Assembly (NCBI GenBank): GCA_016194455.1
Contig: JACQBN010000028.1
Coordinates: forward strand, 1 to 50,183
Direction: 5' to 3'
DNA: 50,183 bases
From: Candidatus Kaiserbacteria bacterium
GTDB lineage: Bacteria > Patescibacteriota > Minisyncoccia > Phycocordibacterales > Phycocordibacteraceae
The position numbers and the translations under genes are program-made. Below are positions 17,491 to 25,348 of this stretch, one piece after another. Every line of letters begins with the position of its first letter. Position 1 is the stretch's first letter. Below the pieces are notes generated by a model. That model was given only the letters and a program-made list of their open reading frames with translations, ran no database searches and was not told the DNA's origin.

Positions 17491-17516
17491 AAAGCCGGCG
17501 CAGAGCGTCGGCTTTC
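17491..17516. terminator. Bidirectional terminator between recA and small membrane gene
   Basis: 10-bp stem (17491-17500 with 17506-17515, one G-T pair) with an A run on the left and a T-rich right side. It serves the converging recA (+) and 17530 (-) genes. Confidence 0.7.
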
Positions 17517-17529
17517 ACATTGGTTGCCT

Positions 17530-17694
17530 TCAGTACAGGAGACCGAGCCCGAACGGGGCGCCTGGGGGAGTGTTGGCGCTGATGTAGTACCTCAGTGCCC
17601 AGACTACAGCGCCGAAAAAGGCGAACAGGCCGGCAATGCCCCAGGAGCCAGTAGCCCAATACGCCAAGCCGCCAAACAAAACCATCCAAAACAT
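17530..17694 (-). CDS. Small two-span membrane protein (54 aa)
   Basis: ATG at 17694-17692 is preceded by AGAAGGAGAG with good Shine-Dalgarno spacing; the stop TGA is at 17532-17530. The protein begins MFWMVLFGGLAYWATG and is mostly hydrophobic and aromatic (IAGLFAFFGAVVWALRYYI), ending in a Pro/Gly-rich tail. It has its own promoter and a shared terminator, so it is very probably real. The function is unknown. Confidence 0.65.
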   Translation of the reverse strand: MFWMVLFGGLAYWATGSWGIAGLFAFFGAVVWALRYYISANTPPGAPFGLGLLY

Positions 17695-17727
17695 GCGACT
17701 CTCCTTCTCGTTATCCCCGCTGGGAAT

Positions 17728-17754
17728 GGTATACCGCTGGCAATAAGTTGTAAA
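17728..17754 (-). promoter_or_regulatory. Promoter of the 54-aa membrane protein
   Basis: TTTACA (17754-17749), a 15-nt spacer and TATACC (17733-17728), about 34 nt before the start codon. Confidence 0.45.
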
Positions 17755-17765
17755 GACCCCGCCCT

Positions 17766-18098
17766 CTATGCGTGCACGGGAGAGAAGGTGGTGGAGATAA
17801 GCCGGGCAGTCTCGCGGGCGAGATAAATAAGAGCGCCCAGCGTGATAAGGGAGAGGGCCTGAACGACGAGGCGCGTGTGCTCAAAGGCGTAGAGGAGGTA
17901 GAGCGAGTGGCCGACGAAGTCCTGCGGGCCGTTCGCGAAGACTTTGGCGACCCAGACCTCCCTCCCGATGCCCCAGAGGGCGAGGAGTGCAAGGACCGTA
18001 GCGACAACAGCGCCTGAGAGGATTGGCCGGAGCGCAGCAATGATATAGATGCGGCGCATCACGTTAGTTTCTATATTAGTCACGGTGTTGTTGGTCAT
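17766..18098 (-). CDS. Membrane protein partner of the ECF sigma factor
   Basis: 110 residues: a short polar N terminus (MTNNTVTNIETNVMRR), then two hydrophobic spans (about 24-44 and 76-96). It overlaps the end of the sigma-factor gene by 23 nt, so they are co-transcribed and probably coupled. Position and topology suggest an anti-sigma or signal-sensing role, but it has no zinc-finger anti-sigma motif and no recognisable domain. That function is a guess from context. Confidence 0.6.
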   Translation of the reverse strand: MTNNTVTNIETNVMRRIYIIAALRPILSGAVVATVLALLALWGIGREVWVAKVFANGPQDFVGHSLYLLYAFEHTRLVVQALSLITLGALIYLARETARLISTTFSPVHA

Positions 18099-18660
18099 AG
18101 GATTGTTTGAAAAGTTTCTTCGCCCGATGCACGCGGGTCTTGACTGCGGGGATGGATAAGCCTTCAGCAGCGGCGATCTCCTCCTGGGTCTTCCCCTCGA
18201 TGAACTGCAACCGCAGAATCTTCGCCGCGGTTTCAGGCAGCTTCGCGAGTGCGGCGAGGACTTCGTTACGGATTGATAAATTCTCGAGAAACTCGGCGTG
18301 CGCGTCTGGCAGCGATTCGTAGTGCTCGGGCGCGAGCTCCGCACGAGCTCCGCGCTCCCTGCGGCGCGCGGTATAGCGGGTGTAGGCGACGCGGTTAAGG
18401 ATGGTGTACGCCCAGGAGGAGAAGCTGGCGCCCTCCTGCACCGCATAGCGATCCGCGTAGAGATACATCTTGGTGAAGGCGTCCTGCACCACCTCCTCGG
18501 CGTCCTCGGCGGAATAGAGGATGGACTTCGCGCGGCGCAGCAACGGCGCCTCGTAGCGGCGCACGAGGAGCGCAAAGAGCTCTGGCTCGCGTTGACTTCG
18601 CGCAAGGAGCGCAGCATCGGAGAGCGCCCCGAGGTCCTCGGTAGAGCTTGAAAAAGTCAT
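18076..18660 (-). CDS. RNA polymerase sigma factor, ECF (sigma-70 family group 4)
   Basis: 194 residues from ATG 18660-18658. Region 2 (YSAEDAEEVVQDAFTKMYLY, then FSSWAYTILNRVAYTRY) and region 4 (LPETAAKILRLQFIEGKTQE, IAAAEGLSIPAVKTRVHRAKKLF) are both complete. The start is set by a -10 TATGAT (18676-18671) that lies over a more upstream ATG, making that one unusable. It would redirect RNA polymerase under a signal sensed by the downstream membrane protein. It is divergent from efp with interleaved promoters. Confidence 0.92.
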   Translation of the reverse strand: MTFSSSTEDLGALSDAALLARSQREPELFALLVRRYEAPLLRRAKSILYSAEDAEEVVQDAFTKMYLYADRYAVQEGASFSSWAYTILNRVAYTRYTARRRERGARAELAPEHYESLPDAHAEFLENLSIRNEVLAALAKLPETAAKILRLQFIEGKTQEEIAAAEGLSIPAVKTRVHRAKKLFKQSYDQQHRD

Positions 18661-18715
18661 GACATCAGCTATCATACTCTTTGTCCCGAGAAACGGGCAA
18701 TTTTTATAACCTCCT
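18661..18715. promoter_or_regulatory. Overlapping divergent promoters of the sigma factor and efp
   Basis: Minus: TTGCCC (18700-18695), 18 nt, TATGAT (18676-18671). Plus: TTGTCC (18681-18686), 18 nt, TATAAC (18705-18710), 5 nt before the efp ATG. The two promoters occupy the same DNA, so polymerases should compete. Confidence 0.55.
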
Positions 18716-19291
18716 ATGGCGACCCTGAGTTACAACGAAATCCTACCCAAAAAGGTGATTGAATATGCCAACGAGCCCTACGAGGTGCTCTCTTCGCATA
18801 TCTTCCGCATGCAGATGAGGAAGCCCGTCAATCAGACTAGGCTCCGCAGCCTCATTGGCGGCCGCGTGATAGAAATTTCTTTTCATCAGAACGAAAGTGT
18901 AGAGGAGGCGGAGGTGGGCGAGATCGACGCCACTTATCTCTATACCAATCGCGGTCAATCGTGGTTCACCGAAACACGTAATCCAAAAAATAGATTTTTC
19001 TTCCCCGAGGAGGCCGTGCACGAGAAGGTGCAGTGGCTCGTGCAGAATACGCCGGTGGGAATTGTGACTTACGAGGAGAAGCCGATCACAGTCCACATCC
19101 CCGTGAAGATGGATTTGAAAGTGACGGAAGCACCCCCGGCGATCCGCGGCGACACTGCGCAAGGCGGAACGAAGATCGTCGAGCTCGCCTCGGGCGCCAC
19201 GGTGAGCACGCCTCTCTTCATCAGCGCGGGCGATATCGTCCGCATCAACACCGACACGGGCCTCTACACCGAGCGGGTGGAGAAGGCTTAG
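18716..19291 (+). CDS. efp: Elongation factor P
   Basis: 191 residues with the three beta-barrel domains of EF-P (KOW-like N terminus, central domain with ITVHIPVKMDLKVTEAPPAIRGDTAQGG, and C-terminal SGATVSTPLFISAGDIVRINTDTG). It relieves ribosome stalling at proline runs. The loop that normally reads KPGKG with the modified residue 34 is replaced by HIFRMQMRKPVNQT; by alignment, position 34 is Met rather than Lys or Arg. The mRNA is probably leaderless. The gene overlaps the converging metalloprotease gene by 4 nt. Confidence 0.95.
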   Translation: MATLSYNEILPKKVIEYANEPYEVLSSHIFRMQMRKPVNQTRLRSLIGGRVIEISFHQNESVEEAEVGEIDATYLYTNRGQSWFTETRNPKNRFFFPEEAVHEKVQWLVQNTPVGIVTYEEKPITVHIPVKMDLKVTEAPPAIRGDTAQGGTKIVELASGATVSTPLFISAGDIVRINTDTGLYTERVEKA

Positions 19292-19782
19292 GGCTGCGCG
19301 AGTGCTCGGACAAACTCGCGCCTGCGCTCTTCGGGCGTGAAGGCGAGTGCATAGTCCCAGGCCTCGCCGTACTCCGGGTGCGGAAGAGCGCGGTCATACG
19401 CAATAGCCGCATCAAGAAGCTCTCGGCCGCCAATGGCAAGAAGAACCTCTGGCAACACAAGAAAGAGTATTTTATGATTCTCCAACTTTGAGAGTCGCTT
19501 CATGTTCGCTCGGCCCCTGAGAATCCGGTGTCCAAGTTCATGAATAAGTGTTGCGCGTTTGTTTATGAAGTCGGACTCCGCCCGAAGTGCAAGCGGACAA
19601 GAGTGGCTCGGGCCCGAAAATACCGCCGCGTTGATTTCCCTTTCCCGGAACGCCAGGCCGGTGACGGACTGCAGCTGGCTCACTATCTTATCTCCGTCTG
19701 CACGCCAAATGGTCTCGAATTCCTTACAGGGTTTCTGATAATCCTTTAGATCTGATTCTGGTAGGAAACGTATCGTAAGCAT
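19288..19782 (-). CDS. Putative zinc metallopeptidase (HELGH motif)
   Basis: 164 residues with HELGH at residues 81-85 inside a helix (ATLIHELGHRIL), the zinc-binding motif of gluzincin-type peptidases. A Glu about 27 residues later (LPEVLL, residue 112) could be the third ligand. There is no signal peptide or membrane span, so it is likely cytoplasmic. It sits 1 nt after rpsR, where rplI (L9) is found in many other bacteria. The substrate is unknown. Confidence 0.65.
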   Translation of the reverse strand: MLTIRFLPESDLKDYQKPCKEFETIWRADGDKIVSQLQSVTGLAFREREINAAVFSGPSHSCPLALRAESDFINKRATLIHELGHRILRGRANMKRLSKLENHKILFLVLPEVLLAIGGRELLDAAIAYDRALPHPEYGEAWDYALAFTPEERRREFVRALAQP

Positions 19783-19783
19783 T

Positions 19784-19990
19784 TTATGCCTGCACGTACG
19801 GGAGGAGCGCCATATAGCGCGCGCGCTTGATTGCCTGCGCGATGTCGCGCTGTTTGCCCGCCGGGATGCCGGTGCGTTTCTTGGAGAGCATCTTCGCGTG
19901 CGGATTGGTAAACAGCTTCAAATAGCCGACGTCTTTGTAGTCAACGAACTTCTTGATCTCTATTTCTTCGCGTTCCGCTTGGTGAGCCAT
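19784..19990 (-). CDS. rpsR: Ribosomal protein bS18
   Basis: 68 residues. The S18 core is clear: KKFVDYKDVGYLKLFTNPHAKMLSKKRTGIPAGKQ, then RDIAQAIKRARYMALLPYV. It binds S6 in the 30S platform. It is the last gene of rpsF-ssb-rpsR, 9 nt after ssb. Confidence 0.96.
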   Translation of the reverse strand: MAHQAEREEIEIKKFVDYKDVGYLKLFTNPHAKMLSKKRTGIPAGKQRDIAQAIKRARYMALLPYVQA

Positions 19991-19999
19991 AATGAAAAA

Positions 20000-20476
20000 T
20001 TAGAACGGGATGTCCTCCGGATTAATCTCCTCGTCCGGATACTTGATCGCCTCGTCGTCTTTTCCGCCGGAGGCGGACCCGCCTTCGGTGGGGGGAGCCT
20101 CGCCGCGCGTCGAAGATCCCGAGCCCTGCGAGGAGCCGCCGCCCTTGGCATCGGCGCCGAACTGGAAGTTCTCGATGACGATCTCGGTGCGGTAGTTCTT
20201 CTTGCCGGTCTCTTTGTCATCCCAGGTGCGCGTCTGGATCCGGCCCTCGACGAATATCGGCCGTCCCTTCTTAAAGTACTGCCCGATAATCTCCGCGGTG
20301 CGCCCGAAGGCGACAATGTTGTGAAATTCCGTTGCTTCCTGCTTCTGCCCGTTCTTGTCCTTATAGGTGCGGTTGGTCGCAACGCCAAAGGAGGCGACCT
20401 GCCCGCCGGAGGGGAGCGCGCGGAGCTCCGGGTCGCGGGTCAAGTTGCCGTAGATGAATGCTTTGTTGAGATACAT
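20000..20476 (-). CDS. ssb: Single-stranded DNA-binding protein
   Basis: 158 residues from ATG 20476-20474. The OB fold (about 1-107) shows MYLNKAFIYGNLTRDPELR, TEFHNIVAFGRTAEIIGQYF and GRPIFVEGRIQTRTW. A Gly/Ser-rich linker leads to an acidic tail ending EDIPF, the protein-docking tip. It protects single-stranded DNA and recruits repair proteins such as RecO. It sits between rpsF and rpsR, the classic arrangement. Confidence 0.96.
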   Translation of the reverse strand: MYLNKAFIYGNLTRDPELRALPSGGQVASFGVATNRTYKDKNGQKQEATEFHNIVAFGRTAEIIGQYFKKGRPIFVEGRIQTRTWDDKETGKKNYRTEIVIENFQFGADAKGGGSSQGSGSSTRGEAPPTEGGSASGGKDDEAIKYPDEEINPEDIPF

Positions 20477-20483
20477 AAAAGTA

Positions 20484-20999
20484 TTATACCGCGCCCGCCT
20501 GCGCGGGCAGGACGTGCTCGAGCGCGGCGTCGAGCTCGGCCTCGGCCGCTGCGGGCTCGGAGGGAGCACTCGCGGGGATCTCCTTCGCCATTTCGCGGAG
20601 TTCTGCGGCGTGGCGCGCGGCATCCTTATCGGTAATCACATCAATAGAGCGGATGATACGCTTGTCGGCGGCGACCGTGGCGAGGACGGCAGCGTGATTA
20701 GGCGCCGAGGTCTCGTAGGCAATCCACGAGAAGTGGGCGGAGTCGAAATCGCGTCGGCCGGAAGGTTCTTGGCGAGAGATGCTGTAGGCGAGCTGCGTCA
20801 TCTGTGGCTCGCCCTCGGCGACCACGGCACCTTGCCCTTCGACCGTCGCACGGATTTCCTGGTACGCTTTCTTCACCTCCTCGGAGGGGAGCTCGGGGTC
20901 GAGATGGAAGCCAAGCTCGTAGACCTTCGAGCCGCCGCCCTCTGCAGCGTCTGCCATCTCGGTCTCCTCTATTTCTACTTCGCGCTTCTTGCGAGCCAT
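20484..20999 (-). CDS. rpsF: Ribosomal protein bS6 with C-terminal extension
   Basis: 171 residues; the S6 fold occupies about 24-125 (VYELGFHLDPELPSEEVKKA, EGEPQMTQLAYSISRQ, HFSWIAYE, IRSIDVITD). It has a charged N-terminal arm (MARKKREVEIEETE) and a long Ala/Glu-rich C-terminal tail. It pairs with S18 in the 30S platform. First gene of the rpsF-ssb-rpsR operon. Confidence 0.93.
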   Translation of the reverse strand: MARKKREVEIEETEMADAAEGGGSKVYELGFHLDPELPSEEVKKAYQEIRATVEGQGAVVAEGEPQMTQLAYSISRQEPSGRRDFDSAHFSWIAYETSAPNHAAVLATVAADKRIIRSIDVITDKDAARHAAELREMAKEIPASAPSEPAAAEAELDAALEHVLPAQAGAV

Positions 21000-21040
21000 A
21001 GTGGCGGCATCCTAGCATGGCGAGTGAGGTGTCGCAACTA

Positions 21041-21072
21041 TAAAAAGAAAAGGCCCTGCACTGGGCAGGGCC
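21041..21072 (-). terminator. Terminator of the HD-domain gene
   Basis: 8-bp stem GGCCCTGC/GCAGGGCC (21052-21059 with 21065-21072) followed by TTTTCTTTTTA on the minus strand. Confidence 0.85.
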
Positions 21073-21079
21073 ACGGTAT

Positions 21080-21703
21080 TCAATTGTTATATAGACGGGG
21101 TAGCGGCCCGTAGACCTGGGCCGCTTGCGCGAGCATGCGGGCGAACTCGCGGTCGAGGAAGCTGCTCTCGCCCTGCGCGACCTCGGCGATGAGCCGAGCG
21201 CCGAGCAATGTGTGGAAGCACTTTTCGTTGCTCCACGAGACTGGTGGGTCGGCGACGAGCGAGCGGGTGTTTGAGGTGACATCCGCCAACTTCACGAGCT
21301 TGATCGAGCGGCTCTTTGAGAGCAATCGAGCAGCCTGAAGGCCCTTACGTTCCAGAGTCGGTAGGTCCTTGAACTCGGGCGGGTCGGTCAGGCCGTAGAC
21401 GTTGCGGCCGATCTCGCTGCCGAACTCATGAAAGATGTACGGCAGAAGATCGCGATTGCTTTCCACTGAATCATGGAGGTGCGCGCTCGCGATCTCCGCT
21501 TCGGTGCCGCCGGCCATCGCGACCAGGGTCGCGACTTCGGTGGTGTGGGTATCATACGGATCCTGCGCCGCGTTCTTGCGCCGCTCTCCCGCGTGCACCT
21601 GGCGTGCGAGAAGCAACGCGCGGTGCACGACATTGACAGGCGGCCGAGCGACAGCCGGTATGGCGGGCTCGACGAGTCCGGAAACACTCACGACAAAGAA
21701 CAT
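21080..21703 (-). CDS. HD-domain hydrolase, RelA/SpoT-Mesh1-like
   Basis: 207 residues. It has the ordered motifs of (p)ppGpp hydrolases: YDTHTTEVATLVA (His53), HLHDSVE (His77-Asp78), FGSEIGRNVYGLTD and KLVKLADVTSNTR (Asp141, Asn145). Synthetase, TGS and ACT domains are missing, so it would be a stand-alone hydrolase like Mesh1; the natural substrate (ppGpp, NADPH or other) cannot be read from sequence. It has a strong promoter and the Shine-Dalgarno AGAGGAGGAA, and its own terminator. Confidence 0.82.
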   Translation of the reverse strand: MFFVVSVSGLVEPAIPAVARPPVNVVHRALLLARQVHAGERRKNAAQDPYDTHTTEVATLVAMAGGTEAEIASAHLHDSVESNRDLLPYIFHEFGSEIGRNVYGLTDPPEFKDLPTLERKGLQAARLLSKSRSIKLVKLADVTSNTRSLVADPPVSWSNEKCFHTLLGARLIAEVAQGESSFLDREFARMLAQAAQVYGPLPRLYNN

Positions 21704-21735
21704 GCATTCCTCCTCTTCTATTTAGGTGCACTACT

Positions 21736-21764
21736 ACCCTAGCATACTGGCTAGAGTATGTCAA
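21736..21764 (-). promoter_or_regulatory. Promoter of the HD-domain gene
   Basis: TTGACA (21764-21759), 17-nt spacer, TAGGGT (21741-21736), 33 nt before the start codon. Confidence 0.7.
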
Positions 21765-21773
21765 GCTTTTGGC

Positions 21774-22574
21774 CTAAAGAGCGAAGAGGCGCTTGGCGTT
21801 CTCGAGCAGTGCCACCCGGATGATCTCCAGGTCCTCGCCACGCACTTCTGCGATCTTCGCCACGACGTCTTGGACGGCGAGCGGGTCGTTGCGCGATCCG
21901 CGCGGGCGATTGGTCGGCGGGACGTAGGGCGCGTCGGTCTCCGAGAGGATCGCATCGAGGGGCGCGGCGCGGATGACCTCGTCGTAATCGCGCGCAAAAG
22001 TGATAACGGCAGTGAAGGAGACCGTGAATCCGAGTGCGATGAGCTCGTGCATCTCCGGGACGCCGCCGACGAAGAAATGCACATCTCCGTGCACGGCTCC
22101 GCCGTGCGCGGCCTTCGCATTTTTCAATATTCCAATCAAATCCTGATATGCGTCCATCGTGCCCTTGCTTGGTCGCGCATGGATGATGAGCGGCTTATCG
22201 AGCTCGACTGCAAGAGCAATCTGATCGTTGAAAATCGCTTTTTGCTTTCGCTTTATCTCATCGCTAGCGTCGTTCCTATAATAGTCGAGTCCGCACTCCC
22301 CTATCGCCACTACCTTTGGACTCTTGGCGAGCTCCCGATACGGCGCCGCCTCGAACCACTCGTCGGCCTCATGATTAGGGTGAAGCCCGACCGCTGCGTA
22401 GAGATGTTCGTGCTCTCCCGCGAGCGCGGCCGCTTTCTTTGACGACTCAAGATTGCAGCCCACCACGATGCCCCCGACTCTTTCTGCCTGCATGCGTGCG
22501 AGGAGCTCGTCGCGATCTCTCTCGTAGTGGTCGAACTGCACGTGGCAGTGCGCATCAAAATATTTCAGTTCCAC
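21774..22574 (-). CDS. tatD: TatD family metal-dependent hydrolase (DNase)
   Basis: 266 residues from a GTG at 22574-22572 (VELKYFDAHCHVQF). TatD metal ligands are visible: DAHCH, the Glu in AIGECGLDYYR, IIHAR, VHGDVHFF and SETDAPY. It is probably a 3'-5' exonuclease or other phosphoesterase. GTG is chosen because a -10 TACACT (22586-22581) lies 6 nt before it and no good ATG is near, so the mRNA should be leaderless. The NRPRGSRNDP segment is typical of the family. Confidence 0.92.
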   Translation of the reverse strand: MELKYFDAHCHVQFDHYERDRDELLARMQAERVGGIVVGCNLESSKKAAALAGEHEHLYAAVGLHPNHEADEWFEAAPYRELAKSPKVVAIGECGLDYYRNDASDEIKRKQKAIFNDQIALAVELDKPLIIHARPSKGTMDAYQDLIGILKNAKAAHGGAVHGDVHFFVGGVPEMHELIALGFTVSFTAVITFARDYDEVIRAAPLDAILSETDAPYVPPTNRPRGSRNDPLAVQDVVAKIAEVRGEDLEIIRVALLENAKRLFAL

Positions 22575-22593
22575 GCACCGAGTGTACCAGATA

Positions 22594-22620
22594 AGAAAAA
22601 GCGGCGTCTTGCGACGCCGC
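22594..22620 (-). terminator. Terminator of the PH-domain membrane gene
   Basis: 8-bp stem GCGGCGTC/GACGCCGC (22601-22608 with 22613-22620) followed by UUUUU on the minus strand. Confidence 0.85.
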
Positions 22621-22638
22621 CCCGTAATGCACGTGACG

Positions 22639-23832
22639 TTAGTCCGTTGGCCCCGAACGACGCCGGCGATCTTTAATGCAGTTCTTGAGCGCGCGGTCGA
22701 GTCGGTTAGGTCCGTCGATGTGCCGGATGACCTCGCCCTCCTGGCCACCGGTCTCGATGAGCTTGATGTCGCCGATCCCCAGGATGCGCTGCCACCAGTC
22801 AAGGTGGATGTGCGTATCGACAACTCGTTCCAGCGAGACTTCCCGCTTGTCGTAGTTGAGGATGCCGCCGACCACGATGAGCATGGCATCAAGCGATTTC
22901 TTGTCCCGGATGAGCGCGTAACGCCAGCTGGCGAAAAGCGCGATATGCGGGACATAGAACATGCTCGCGAGCGTGAGCGGAAAGAAGCCCATCGCGATCG
23001 GGCCATTGTTCGGCAGGAAGGTGTAGACTGGCACAAGCCAATCGAACCAATGCGTCGCAAAGAGCGCGAAGAACGCCGCGAGCACCACGAGCCACTCGCC
23101 AAGATGCACGAAGCGCGGCACGAGTCGCCAGACGCGCACCCGCCGGAGCATTCGCTCGACTACATAGAGAGCGAACCAGGCGCCGCCGAGAATCTCAAAC
23201 GTCATCGCGCTATGCTCACGCGCGAGGGCGTAGAAGGACTCGAGCCAGCCGGGAACTGCGCGCAAGAACCAATCGATGGGTTCCGCTGCGACTCCGAGGT
23301 GCGGATCGAGTGCGGCGCGAGCCGAATCGAACCAGCTGGTAAGCGTCGCGGGGAGCGTCGCCGCAAGCCACGCGACCCAGCCGGTAAAGAAGAGCAGAGT
23401 CGGAATGGCAATCCAGACTGGGACCCACACGGCATACCAAGTGAATGAACGCTGCCCGCTCTTGGTCGAGAGGGGCTCGTTGAGCTCGGCTTCGTCGCCG
23501 TCGGTGAGACTACCGGTCCGGAAGTCGCGCAGAAGCGCAAGCCAGTGGAGACCGGTCTCGTAGACAAGCTGATCTTCTTCCTCGAGGATTCTGCGGATTC
23601 TCCTCCCGTTGGTGAAGAAATGGAAGGAAAATTCAAACCAGAACCACGCAAGCGAGAGCGACACGAAGCCGAGTAACGTCCAGGTGGACGCGCTCCCGGC
23701 ATGAGCCGCAATGACATCGACAAAGGATGCGCCGGAAGCCATGGTGGGCCCCGAGAGCCAGAATGCGGCCGCTTCGATTGCAAGGCTCACCAGCACGGCG
23801 AACCAGCGCAGAAACTTCACGGTCTTGAACAT
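22639..23832 (-). CDS. Multi-span membrane protein with bacterial PH domain
   Basis: 397 residues. Membrane spans occur near residues 9-26, 50-75, 125-155, 200-225 and 240-300. The C terminus (about 308-375: YALIRDKKSLDAMLIVVGGI, VSLERVVDTHIHLDWWQRILG, GDIKLIETGGQEGEVIRHIDGP) is a bPH_2-type domain, as in YdbS/YdbT-like proteins. The N-terminal two-span module with NGRRIRRILEEEDQL resembles other CPR membrane proteins. The cellular role is unknown; lipid-binding or stress functions are known only for distant family members. Confidence 0.7.
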   Translation of the reverse strand: MFKTVKFLRWFAVLVSLAIEAAAFWLSGPTMASGASFVDVIAAHAGSASTWTLLGFVSLSLAWFWFEFSFHFFTNGRRIRRILEEEDQLVYETGLHWLALLRDFRTGSLTDGDEAELNEPLSTKSGQRSFTWYAVWVPVWIAIPTLLFFTGWVAWLAATLPATLTSWFDSARAALDPHLGVAAEPIDWFLRAVPGWLESFYALAREHSAMTFEILGGAWFALYVVERMLRRVRVWRLVPRFVHLGEWLVVLAAFFALFATHWFDWLVPVYTFLPNNGPIAMGFFPLTLASMFYVPHIALFASWRYALIRDKKSLDAMLIVVGGILNYDKREVSLERVVDTHIHLDWWQRILGIGDIKLIETGGQEGEVIRHIDGPNRLDRALKNCIKDRRRRSGPTD

Positions 23833-23896
23833 CTTCTGCCTTTCTCCGGCTCAGAGCCGGAATTAGAGGACAATGAGCTACGCAACCGGGGGGAGT

Positions 23897-25348
23897 TTAT
23901 AACTCTCCTGCATGCTTGTCAATTCTCGGGAAGAGATTCTTGGGCTTCTGATTTTTCCTGACCGCGGCCGCTATTGCGGCCGCGGTGCGTGGCATCGCCG
24001 GTATGAGGTGTGCCGCGATCTTCGCGAGCACGTGTACGAGCTGTTCGATATCCCTGCGCGCTGCTTCGCGCTCGACAGCGTCGCCGCTTTTTATTTTCTT
24101 ATACGGCGCGCGCTCGTTCATATAAACATCGGCCGCACCAATCTGTTCAAAAATAAGATCCATCGCCTCGTTGAAACGATACGCCTCTACTTTTTCATAA
24201 AATGCTTCATCGACCCGCTCGTCTTCGTCGGTGAGCTCGATAGCGTGCGGCAGGTTTTGCTCGGCGAGCGTCATCACGCGCGCGACGAGATTCCCGAGTC
24301 CGTTCGTAAGGTGCGTGGTATAGGCCTCGTGAATGGTTGCCTCACCGATGTCCGTGTCCTCCGTTGGATTCACGTGTCGGAGCAGGAAATACCGCAGCAC
24401 GTCTACGCCATACTGCTCCGCGATCTTGAGCGGATCGATGACATTGCCAATCGACTTGCTCATCTTCTCGCCGGAGATATTGATGAACCCGTGAATGAAT
24501 ATTTGTTTTGAGAATGGCAGACCCGCTGAAGCGAGCATTCCTTGCCAGATCCCCGCCTGTTGGCGAACTTGGTCCTTCCCCGCAAGCTGGACCACCGGCC
24601 ACCATTTTTTAAATTTCTCTTCGTCAGAGGGCCAGCCGACCGCGGAGACATAGTTGACGAGCGCGTCGAACCACACATACATCACCTGCGTGTCATCATC
24701 GGGGACCGGCACACCCCAGGCGAGTTTCTCCTTCGGGCGCGAGATGCTGAAGTCCTTGAGTCCATTCTTCACGAAGGTGACGATCTCGTGGAAGCGTTTT
24801 TTGGGCACGACAAACTCCGGCTCCTTCGCGAACAGTTCCATAAGCGTCTGCTGATAGCGCGAGAACTTGAAGTAATAGTTCTTCTCAGTGCGGATCTCGA
24901 TCTCGAGATTTGGGTGGAGCGGGCAGCGCCCCCCGACCAGCTCAGAGTCCGTCTTCTCGAGCTCGCAGCCGACGCAATACCGCACTTCGTATTTCGCTTG
25001 GTAGATGTCACCTGCGACGAGGCAGCGCTTCCAGAATTCCTGCGCGGCCTTCATATGCGCGGGGTCAGTGGTGCGGATGAAGGAGTCGTAGGAAATCTCG
25101 AGGCGGTCGGCGAAATCTTTAAAGCGCTTCGCATACCTGTCGACATATGCATGGATCTCCTCCCCTGCTTCCTTCGCCTTCTCGGCAACCTTAGCACCGT
25201 GCTCGTCGGTGCCGATGTTCAGGTATACCTCTTCGCCCTGCGCGCGCAGCGCGCGCGCGAGGAAATCCGCCTGCACGAACTCAAGCGCGTGCCCGAGGTG
25301 CGGGTCACCGTTCAAGTACGGCAGCGTCGTGGTGAGGTAGCGACTCAT
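23897..25348 (-). CDS. metG: Methionyl-tRNA synthetase
   Basis: 483 residues, class I. The N-terminal nucleotide fold has HLGH (GDPHLGHALEFVQAD), a zinc knuckle region (CVGCELEKTDSELVGGRCPLH) and KMSKS (GEKMSKSIGNVIDP). The anticodon-binding helical domain follows; there is no C-terminal tRNA-binding OB fold. It charges tRNA-Met. Its start overlaps the stop of the AI-2E-like gene by 4 nt, so they are coupled. Confidence 0.97.
   Translation of the reverse strand: MSRYLTTTLPYLNGDPHLGHALEFVQADFLARALRAQGEEVYLNIGTDEHGAKVAEKAKEAGEEIHAYVDRYAKRFKDFADRLEISYDSFIRTTDPAHMKAAQEFWKRCLVAGDIYQAKYEVRYCVGCELEKTDSELVGGRCPLHPNLEIEIRTEKNYYFKFSRYQQTLMELFAKEPEFVVPKKRFHEIVTFVKNGLKDFSISRPKEKLAWGVPVPDDDTQVMYVWFDALVNYVSAVGWPSDEEKFKKWWPVVQLAGKDQVRQQAGIWQGMLASAGLPFSKQIFIHGFINISGEKMSKSIGNVIDPLKIAEQYGVDVLRYFLLRHVNPTEDTDIGEATIHEAYTTHLTNGLGNLVARVMTLAEQNLPHAIELTDEDERVDEAFYEKVEAYRFNEAMDLIFEQIGAADVYMNERAPYKKIKSGDAVEREAARRDIEQLVHVLAKIAAHLIPAMPRTAAAIAAAVRKNQKPKNLFPRIDKHAGEL

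Noticed and set aside
17483-17689. 68-codon minus-strand frame after recA
   Set aside because: A different frame in the same place (17530-17694) has a Shine-Dalgarno site, promoter and membrane-protein composition and is preferred.
22575-23102. Long N-terminal extension of the TatD frame
   Set aside because: It runs through the terminator and opposite-frame coding sequence of the PH-domain gene; the -10 box and family alignment place the start at GTG 22574.
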